A DNA stretch of 64,000 bases, from positions 62,001-126,000 of the forward strand of contig JABWDB010000068.1 of NCBI GenBank assembly GCA_019614645.1, written 5' to 3'. The notes beneath the pieces are model-generated. The model saw only the letters and a list, made by a program, of their open reading frames with translations. It made no database searches and had not been told where the DNA came from. The translations under genes and the position numbers were made by a program. Source of the stretch: Stratiolaelaps scimitus. Lineage: Eukaryota > Arthropoda > Arachnida > Mesostigmata > Laelapidae. Positions 56,768 to 64,000 of this stretch are shown one piece after another. How positions within the stretch are numbered: the first letter of the stretch is position 1; the number at the start of each line of letters is the position of its first letter.

Positions 56768-59324
56768 GAATAACTTGAAAACGCCAGTCGTAGAGCAAAG
56801 GCCTTGAGGTAGCATACAATTGAAACAGGTTTAATTTCATATTCCACTGTCAATCGCACAGGTCAATCGGAGTCTTCTCGGAAATGACCACTTATCTTTA
56901 CGGCAGGTCATTTTCGGCCAGTTAACCGTTACACGGTGATCTGAGTCATTACTTCAGACATCGTCCCGCCCTTTGGCCGTCTCTTGATCAGATACTAAGA
57001 CTCCGCCTTCCCCGTAAGCCGTAAACGATCGCGCGATACTGAGCAGCGTGCAGCAGTAACACAGTGGTGTCTGTCGCCCGGATACAGCGGACCGTCTGAC
57101 GGACCGAGCAGGACTCGTAGTTGACCACGGCGGCGGCAGATCGGAAAATGGGCCATGTTCAATCACAGAGTAGCTGCTCGCTCTGATCGTACAAACTGAT
57201 CTGTCCCCTTCGAAGTTCACGTAAAACGCCGAGCAATGTTGCGCTTATAGCGCTTAATATTAATGAAACAAACCAAAATGATACCAGATGCACACGCGCA
57301 CACACACACACAAACAATTTGATGGATTGTACCGCATCGATGTATTCTCTTCGAGTCATTTCTCATTCTGTTGCGTACAATGATTGGTGTCACACGTGGC
57401 GAACGGTCACTGTCGGTGATCCGAACCTGCAGATTCACTTCGCGCGTAACTGATATACATCTTCGGCTGAGATTATTAACCCAGGGCAAGCAAGCGGTGT
57501 GTGTTTTCTTAGAGTCGAGGTTCGTTAATGCATAACGATGTACGTATGAGCTTTATTATATATTTATTATTATATTTTATATTTATCTTAGATTGTATAT
57601 AGGCGTGATTTCGAAGCGGAATCCGTTTCGGTTCTCGTGTCACGGTGTAAGGGTCTCGATATAATCTAATATCAATGACGAATAGCTCGCAGCATAAGCG
57701 CTATTGCCTGCTTTCACCTTACTTCATCTGGCTGTCTCGTACAATGTGGATTGCCGAATGCGCCCATGTCTCCATCGTGGTACGATACCATCTCCTACAT
57801 TTTGTCGCATTGCATGCGGAAACCCATAAACTATACATATATATATATATATATATATATCGCAACATGGAACAAGCCACGCTGTCCAAAGCGTTTTCGA
57901 TCGCCCTTACGAAAATTCTACATAACATATAAAATTCTATGCGAGACAGCGACAGCATGCCAGCCGCTTTGTGTTACTCGAACAAATCGCGATTGCTCGT
58001 TGCGCGGTGCTCCGCAGTCGGCCGGCGACTATCCAGGCGATTTCGTTAGTTTATTTCTTGTTGGAGCAAAATTCGCACTTAATTTGCATTCGAAATCGCC
58101 TACGGCAGCCGCCGCCGCATCTCCAGCGGCATCGTTTCGTTACCACCGCACCTGCGCATGGCGCCGGCCACGATATAGACCAAACTGTTTCAAGTGTGTT
58201 CACTAAGCGAAAAAAAGCGCCATCCAAGCTAGCAACTAAGCGTGCGGCGGCGGCGGCGGCGCTATCCGCAACAGGAGCAGCGCACACCACATTCGATATA
58301 TGGCAACTGCTGGACCTCCGTTCGCCCGGTGCGTGCCACGGCGAATTGGGAGATTTACCCGACCGATGGTTGGCGATCGCAACCGTTAAATTCTCGGGGT
58401 TGTTCGCCCTCCGCCGCGGTCGATGCCACGCGAGATATTTGCTGCTGTTTAACGTTCGCCGGTTGTGCTTGCTCCACCACAACCGGTGGACCTGAGCATG
58501 CGTGCGTTCAACAGGCATGCGCCATTTACATTAGTATTATACTAATAGGTATAGCGCTATCGAGGGGATTTCTCCCCCCCCCCCCACCCCCCGTTTTTTG
58601 TCGGCGTAGGCGAGCTCCTTCCACTTGTGAAATTTGCCGCGCAACCAGCGCTCATGGGTCGTTCTCCGATCGATTTCGCCTGAATCCGTCAGATCTACCG
58701 ACATGGGGGTGTTTATGTCTGCCTGCATCACGTGGCACGCTAAACGCTAATTAACTGCGAGCAAACAAAATCGCGCGCGAGCGAGCGGACGACTGAATCT
58801 ACCCGAGATGAGAAAGGGTTGAGGTGCAGAGTTGTGTATAGTGCTAATAGCGGTTATGTTAAACAGTGCCGATCACCGTGAAACAAAGGGAGACAGCAAT
58901 GTAATCGTGGCCTGCCAACCGTAAAACACCGCGGACAACAAGAAGACCGCATGCCGTATCTAATCAAAGCGTTATGGTAATAATCAGCAGAAATAGGCGA
59001 AGCTATTTTGTCTGATAAGGGTATATGCGTAGGCGGGCAGGCGTCGTACAAACGTTTACTGTATCAGTAAGGTGTATGCGAGTGAGCGACTTCTGCGGCT
59101 GCTGCTGCTGCCATTGTTGCTATGGCGGTTGTCGTTGATATCGGTATCGATAAACTCTCCTTCATATGGTTTGAGTATCATAGTGTGAATGAGGCACATG
59201 TGTGTGGATGTGATTGATGTGATTCACGCGTTCGGGAAAATGGAGGGTGTATTTAACCCCCGAATGCAGCAGAGATTCGAAGGGGAATGATGCAATAGGT
59301 CAGGATAGAAGTGCACAAATCTAG

Positions 59325-59388
<64 letters not shown>

Positions 59389-62300
59389 GGATTCGTATGA
59401 TGCTGTGAGTGGACATACATATGACGTTTAAGACATTGTAGTCACGGAACACGGTTGGCTATGTATGGACGAATCGTTCATTGTCAGGTCATGACTACGT
59501 ACCTTGGGCTAGACGGATCGAAGAGCAACGGTGTTGGGAAAACGCTCGAGCTTAGAGACGCACAGTCGAGTTATTGGCAAATATTGTACTCTCAAAGTTC
59601 AGTCAGATCTAGCGTATACTAACTAAGACGTTTACGTTGTGGCCGAATGCTGGAACGTTATCGTTTTTGTAAGCCCGGCAAATGCGATAGCCGATTCAGG
59701 AGACTTCTTCTGAGATTGTCCCCTCACAGAATAACTTCATAGTCGCTGGGTATTTCGCAAACATTTAAAGGATGCACCGGGCGTCATGAAGTCGGAAATA
59801 TATGTCCCGTATTTTCTATGTCTCGTCTGCAGCAGAGAAAAAAATTCGGGGATTTGATAATGGATCACCATGCCGCCGTGAAACGCCCGAGGAGCCTCTA
59901 GAAGCTCCATGTCGGTCTGTTTATCTTAACTTTACTAAAGTATAGTTAACAATAACAATAATAATGATAATAACATATTATTCTAGCATATTCCAACAAA
60001 TTCTCACGCATTACACAGTTAGATTTACTGTATGAAGTTCATTAAAAGCAATCTCACTCCCGCCTAACCTAAGCAAGGGTAAATCCTAATAGCCGTACAT
60101 GCAATGTGGGGTGCCAGACGCGGCGTGATACTAGCCTGGCAAAATCGTGATCATAAATCAAATTGCCCGGCCGGCAGGCAGGCAGCATCCGGGCCAGCAG
60201 AGCTGGTGTCTTTACGGGCCAACGATCATTGGCATCGTCCGATCTGCATACATAACTATGACAATCATATCTAATTGATTAGTTACGGATGCTTGAGCAT
60301 GTCCCACTTCATCACCACAGTCCGCCAATACAAATAGAAAACGGTCCACGTCATTAGATCAATTCAAGAATACATTCACCGTTAAATATAAAATGAGAAG
60401 TACCACACAACAAGCGTGCCCCTGCCGCAGACCGCAGTAATCGAGAATCCATCAATAGGTTATCTCACTGATTTACGATATATTTCTCCTTCCTCCGTGG
60501 CCTCTCGTTGAATCGCGACAGCAACGACCCGATCGACGGAAACTCGCACAGCGGCGGGCACAGATGAGCCAAATCAAACAGGCTGGATCGATACATGCTT
60601 ACAGAATGACGGCGCGAAAATCGCTGTCCGGTCAAAGTTGCTGTTGCTGTCGAACAGGCGCGTTGTATCGTTAGATTCAATGGTGTAGTTGCCGGCGGAT
60701 TAATATAGCGCTCACTATCTTCGTGCTTGCTGCTAAGCGCAAGTGTCCTGGCGTGATGGATGCGTGCTCCTTTCAATGCGTGGCTGGGGCCTCGCCCTCC
60801 CGCCAGGCGCCAGGGGTGGCCATGGAACGGTGGCGACAGTATCAATTTATTATTATTATTCTTATTATTATTATTGGTATGGTGTATAATACAAATTATA
60901 GTAGTAATCACAATCATATCCGGCCACATCAATTTTATGCTTAACACATACAATGACCGAGTGCGCGAGTCAGAACGCCTGCAGATCGGCTGAGCATCTG
61001 TCATCGGAGAAGGCTCTCCCACGGGTACAGACGACAGACACACGTGACGCTGTGTGTCCCCCCGCAGCTAAATATGAAATGACATTTCTTATATAACAGT
61101 TTCTGCTGCTGCTGCTGTTTCACTTGTGAACGCGTTTATACGGATGACCTTTGGCTAGCTTTGTTTCTTTATTTTTATTTACTTCGGTAGCAAATGGGCA
61201 TTTGTATATTAGAGTACTAACAGCCAATACAGGTTGTACAAGCGTTGATTAGCTGTGCGTTCGTGTCTGGAGTAGAGCGCTACGGTGATAGGCAGCCTGT
61301 TCCCAAGCGATAACAATAAGACCGAGTAGGATACAGCTTATTCAATTTACTGACTTGAAGATAAATGATAAATGTTTATTGGTTTATTAAAGGAGCTGCA
61401 ATTTTACAATGCTTAAGCTCTCTTATATGTCACACAGCGGGGCTCGAACCTGCTGAGGGTCAGGTTCGAGCTGATATTCTCTAGTTTTTACCTATTAGAG
61501 CGTACGTGACCGGCGTCAAAATGCCAGACCCACAATACTATTAGCCAGCTATCGCTCGCTAGAGGGGAAATTGATCTGGGAGGATGGAAGATGCCTCACC
61601 CCCGTGCATAAGCTCGTGTATATTGCGCCACCAGATGCGCGCTGGACGAATAACGAGAGACATGCGAGTGTATGGCTACAATATATTGTACATAGATACA
61701 ATTGTATTGTGCTAAATTACTCGAGAATCGCATAGCCGGCGCCTAGACGCTGCTTGCTTTAGTCTTTAGTTGATTGTTTGTTACGTCAAATAAACTGTAT
61801 TGTGTATTGCCTTGATGATAGATCATCCCCTTTCTTACCTTGATCATCAAATTGTGTTGTGACTCATTTCCAGTGCTGGACGCATCCGCGAAACTCGCGC
61901 CTGGCCTTGTCGAGGGCTCGCTCACCGAATTCGGAAACTATTATGAATGCCTCGGGGTAAGAATGACAGGCATTAATAATCCATACGAATGTTACCTACG
62001 TGAGTTGATTCATACCTAGTCATCGATGCTCTGGGGACTCGACGGGACGTTAATTATTGTTCCAGGCGTCCAGAACTCGGAAGAAGAACTTAAACTTGGT
62101 TAATTTGACAGATGCGAATATGCCAGCCTTTGAGACGCATAGTGGATTCGAGTGATTTCGCATACGCCCTGCTGACCCGCTTACGTGTCTAATGATTACC
62201 TTTTGTTTAGGTCAGTGTCATGGACGATTTCGGCGAAGAGGAATCATTTCGAGGAAGCTACTGCATGGTGAAATCGCGGCCTCCATTGCCGCAACCCAAA

Positions 62301-62592
62301 CCTCGAATTGTGCCAATCGACTTCACTCCCGTGAACGCGTCCATCTTTCCCGAGAATTCGGTAAGCGCACGAACTCGCTAGCCGCTTCTGCTCAATCGAG
62401 ACGAGCACAGTGCTACGTCGGCCAAGGGGCCACGATCATCACTCTGATGGCCTATCCGTAAAATTGTTCGAAGCAGTTCCCACTGCTCTACAGGTTCTAC
62501 CGCGCATCCTTCAGCAGTGGATGGTCGTGGCCTCACATCGCTTTGTCCAATCTCGCGTGTTGTCTCTTGATTTGAGAAATAGAGGATTCCCT
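30641..62592 (+). CDS. NRF-domain (nrf-6 type) secreted/membrane protein, 5' part
   Basis: CDS joins 30641-30995, 61874-61956, 62211-62360 and probably 62494-62592; the rest lies past the window. Exon 1 starts at ATG 30641 with a signal peptide (PLLPLLLLVSVCLW) and an acidic linker, and carries LSAACMGSFLKIIGKMRNL, the first Cys of the NRF domain. It ends at phase 1; exon 2 gives MLDASAKLAPGLVEGS and FGNYYECLG, the core NRF signature. Exon 3 gives FRGSYCMVKSRPPLP and an N-x-S site (NAS). All junctions have GT..AG and fit in phase. NRF domains sit at the N-terminus of acyltransferase-3 membrane proteins such as C. elegans NRF-6; that part is not in view. The last exon is less certain. Confidence 0.85.
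31636..31830 (-). repeat. SINE-C like repeat with tRNA B box, partly dimeric
   Basis: On the minus strand GGTTCGATCCCC (near 31708-31720) matches a pol III B box. The CTGCTTTCGGCATT block occurs twice (31650 and 31808), so a second partial monomer follows. Related copies are at 14988-15095 and 24405-24570. Confidence 0.6.
32999..33073 (+). repeat. SINE-A copy
   Basis: ACATATAAGAGAGCTTAAGC and the body through AATAAACCAATAAAACC, then a TTTACC tail. Nearly identical in its body to 27171-27248. The head is missing. Confidence 0.8.
38062..38083. other. Perfect 22-bp palindrome
   Basis: The sequence centres on CCAG|CTGG with arms CCACTA/TAGTGG; all 11 base pairs match. It lies inside the NRF intron. 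No function is evident. Confidence 0.85.
44656..44806 (+). repeat. SINE-B: tRNA-derived, (ATT)n tail
   Basis: The head (44656-44721) looks tRNA-like, with GACATAGGGGTAACG near the A-box position and a good B box GGTTCGAATCCC at 44706-44717. A unique body follows, then TCAATAAAG and (ATT)n at 44784-44806. This is the standard layout of a tRNA-derived SINE. It is not a tRNA gene, since no closing acceptor stem is seen. Confidence 0.75.
45051..45103 (+). repeat. SINE-A copy, internally shortened
   Basis: TGTGACATATAAGAGAGCTT, then a deletion after TTGTAAAATTT, then the TTTACCTTT tail. It directly precedes another SINE-A copy, giving a tandem pair. Confidence 0.75.
45104..45212 (+). repeat. SINE-A copy with tRNA B box
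   Basis: GGTTCGAATCCC (about 45120-45131) precedes GCATGACATATAAGAGAACC and the family body, with the tail TTACCTTACCTTTACC. This copy and 61372-61475 show that the family head is tRNA-derived. Confidence 0.8.
50545..50845 (+). repeat. SINE-B like copy, diverged
   Basis: GGTTTCCGGTTCGAATCGCAT (B box) near 50565-50585 and CTTGTCAATAAAAATCGTC plus ATTATTATTAT at 50813-50842 match the two ends of SINE-B at 44656-44806. The middle is longer and unrelated, perhaps an insertion. Confidence 0.5.
53674..54340 (-). pseudogene. Mariner-like transposase relic
   Basis: Minus-strand pieces in shifting frames read RENMRFLFLQVQPPAEIHR (helix-turn-helix start), then IVRIKAAL-like sequence, then INAKWVPHTLSAEQ and TVSIDET, matching the mariner WVPxxLT and GDETW landmarks with the first catalytic Asp. 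Frameshifts separate the pieces. The frame ends soon after SIDET, so the second half of the catalytic domain is deleted. A TTAGGGTGTTCCG end next to a (TA)n tract may be a terminal repeat; no matching opposite end was found. Confidence 0.7.
55520..55606. other. Pre-miRNA-like hairpin
   Basis: Arms 55534-55555 and 55569-55590 pair over 22 positions with two G-U wobbles around a 13-nt AT-rich loop. TACACT (55520-55525) pairs with AGTGTA (55601-55606) below an internal loop. Size and shape fit an animal pre-miRNA, but I do not recognise the arm sequence. Confidence 0.4.
59325..59385. repeat. (TA)n microsatellite, about 60 bp
   Basis: An uninterrupted TA/AT run, the longest in the window. Many shorter ones lie in the same intron. 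Confidence 0.95.
61372..61475 (-). repeat. SINE-A copy with tRNA B box
   Basis: Minus strand: GGTTCGAGCCCC (about 61439-61450), then GTGTGACATATAAGAGAGCT and the full family body to AATAAACCAATAAAC. One of the two copies with the tRNA-derived head. It lies about 400 bp before NRF exon 2. Confidence 0.8.
61874..61956 (+). other. NRF-domain gene, coding exon 2
   Basis: 83 nt between TTTCCAG and GTAAGA. With one base from exon 1 it encodes 28 residues, MLDASAKLAPGLVEG followed by SLTEFGNYYECLG, the most conserved part of NRF domains. It ends in phase 0. Confidence 0.88.
62211..62360 (+). other. NRF-domain gene, coding exon 3
   Basis: 150 nt, phase 0 at both ends, between TTTGTTTAG and GTAAGC. 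It encodes VSVMDDFGEEESFRGSYCMV and then a Pro-rich stretch with an NAS glycosylation site. FRGxYC is a typical NRF motif. Confidence 0.85.
62494..62592 (+). other. NRF-domain gene, probable coding exon 4
   Basis: 99 nt, phase 0 at both ends, with a CTGCTCTACAG acceptor and GTAAGC donor. It encodes VLPRILQQWMVVASHRFVQS and a short tail LDLRNRGFP. The helix-like content fits the segment that precedes the CVPSxC motif in NRF proteins, but no signature residue proves it. Confidence 0.55.
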
Positions 62593-62768
62593 GTAAGCGT
62601 CCTGACATCCCACGTTTCAGTGTCTAAATGATTCTTCTTTTTTTGCATGAATTTCCACGTCTAGTGCCAACGTCGTATCATATGTATATGTTTCTTTAAT
62701 TCTTGGCTTCTTTTATTAAGCTTTTGCAAATTTTATTGCCCTATAACAAACTATATTGTGCGATATAG

Positions 62769-62852
62769 GGTAAAGGTAAAGGTTTTATGGGTTTATTAAA
62801 GGAGCTGCAATTTTACAATGCTTAAGCTCTCTTATATGTCACGCAGCGGGTA
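62769..62852 (-). repeat. SINE-A copy
   Basis: Minus strand: GCGTGACATATAAGAGAGCT and the full body, ending in a CCTTTACCTTTACC tail. It lies in the intron after the probable NRF exon 4. Confidence 0.8.
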
Positions 62853-64000
62853 TACTAGATTTGTCCACCTGCCATCGAAATGTTCAAACTGTTATTAGAT
62901 ATATATATATATATGTATGGATGACAGAGTGGACGAGAAGCACGGCATATATATATATATATTGCGATGGAAAGACGGAAATTTAATCAGTTTCACAAGC
63001 ACAGCTTGAGCTTTCGTCACCTCATTCCAAAGGGTGTTTACCAGCTACGTTTCTACATGAAATGACAGTGGGTGGAAATCCCTATCGATAGACTATTCCC
63101 CGGTGATTTTTATGATCGCCGTCTAGCGCCGCCGAGCTCCCTGTATCCCCATCTCCATGCAACGCGTTTACGAATACAGGATGACGGCGGTGGCGTTTTC
63201 TCTCTACCAGCACTGACTTATTCATACACGGTAAATCGACACTATTTTCATACGATATCAATCCACAACCACTGCTGCTGCTGTTGTTGTCGTCTGATCT
63301 GCTTATCGCACTTGCTCGATCCCGTAATTCTGTTTGGCATCAACAACACCGGCGTGTCCCTGCGTATAGTCGCCCTCCTGTCGCGGATAGTTACCGGCTG
63401 TCTGCACGCTGGGGCGATGGTGAAAATCCGCGCGTTCCTTTGATCCCTTTTTTGTTGTGCTCAATTGACATTACACTATTCATGAATTGTTCCTCCTTTA
63501 TCGATCTCGAGCATTGGTTGTTGAAAGGCGGTGAAAGCGATGATCGTCGGATCAAGCTGTCACTGGGTTCATCTCGATAAAACGAAACGCTGATGAATGA
63601 TTGGATTTCGGTCTATTAAATTCTCTGATTTACGCTAACGATAAGCAGTGATTGAAATCCGCCGAGTTGGTATACTGCCTCATCATGAGGAAGCGCAACA
63701 TGAGGAGTCGATTTATCGCCTGCTACTAATCCTGATCTGGTCGTAGACTGCGCGCAATTACTGCAGCAGACATATACCACGGAGATTATACTGTATTATT
63801 TAGATATTATTATTATTATTGTTATTAGTGGCGCTGAACGTGCCGCTGCATCTCACGCAGAAGTTACCCAACCCCGAATACGTTTTCCGGTTGATTTCTT
63901 ATAATTCCACATTGCAAATCGATCACCGTAATGACGAATTGCATAAAGAACAACACAACGCAACCCTCAGCTCGTCAGCTGTCGACGACCAATAATCGAC
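62853..64000. other. Probable intron, no further exon identified
   Basis: (TA)n tracts near 62902-62915 and 62948-62962 and some triplet runs. I looked for the CVPSxC end of the NRF domain and for acyltransferase segments and found neither, so the gene must continue past the window. Confidence 0.4.

Larger units (their letters stand above)
30996..61873 (+). other. Intron 1 of the NRF-domain gene (about 30.9 kb)
   Basis: GTAAGT donor at 30996 and TTTCCAG acceptor at 61871-61873, splicing phase 1. The exon pair gives a continuous NRF domain (NLDRETFR joined to MLDASAK). The intron holds SINE copies, a mariner relic, hairpins and many (TA)n tracts, for example 31059-31103, 36447-36532, 39084-39121, 41540-41571, 42788-42813, 43545-43572, 44594-44653, 45856-45879, 53650-53675, 56730-56768, 57834-57860 and 59325-59385. 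I found no nested protein-coding gene that I can support. Confidence 0.75.

Noticed and set aside
58200..58500. Frames of 150-174 codons near 58 kb as a nested gene
   Set aside because: They are open on both strands through GCC/GGC triplet runs and lack any domain.
63072..63580. Frames near 63.1-63.6 kb as further NRF exons
   Set aside because: No CVPSxC or acyltransferase motif, and no phase-0 acceptor that yields sensible NRF sequence.

Overview
This is nuclear DNA of an arthropod, most likely a parasitiform mite or tick relative. The evidence is spliced genes with GT..AG introns and very long introns, abundant (TA)n tracts, a cathepsin L gene with a TATA promoter, an NRF-domain (nrf-6 type) gene, and a mix of non-LTR, BEL/Pao, mariner and SINE elements. 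The species cannot be proven from the sequence. No rRNA, CRISPR or prokaryotic genes are present.

Layout. Positions 1-5100 hold two copies of one non-LTR retrotransposon family with a restriction-like endonuclease (RLE), lying tail to tail. The first is a 5'-truncated stub at 205-770 (+). The second is a near full-length two-ORF element at about 842-5045 (-). Positions 5100-6630 carry degenerate repeats: a segment repeated in inverted orientation near 26 kb, and a snap-back relic of an RLE domain. Positions 6631-13804 are a complete, very young BEL/Pao LTR retrotransposon, with 484-bp LTRs differing at one seen position, a TGCCT target duplication and one intact Gag-Pol frame. It sits 22 bp past the stop codon of a two-exon cathepsin L-like gene (13827-15350, -), between that stop and the gene's apparent old poly(A) signal at 6600-6605. 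Positions about 16550-22762 are an R1-clade APE-type non-LTR element with both ORFs open. Positions 22770-26300 are a graveyard: non-LTR relics, a second copy of the cathepsin upstream region without its gene, SINE-like repeats and a 24-bp minisatellite.

From 26.3 to 30.6 kb no gene is supported. The first exon of a secreted NRF-domain protein begins at 30641. Its next exons are 61874-61956, 62211-62360 and probably 62494-62592, all phase-compatible, so intron 1 is about 30.9 kb. That intron holds SINEs, many (TA)n tracts, a mariner relic and a pre-miRNA-like hairpin, but no nested protein gene that I can support. The gene runs off the right edge.

The host genes, a secreted cysteine protease and the N-terminus of an nrf-6 type membrane acyltransferase, are unrelated in function. 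The most notable points are the RLE element whose ORF1 looks like an APE-type Gag, the fresh BEL/Pao insertion in the cathepsin 3'UTR, the giant NRF intron reconstructed from splice phase, and a tRNA-derived SINE family with at least eight copies.
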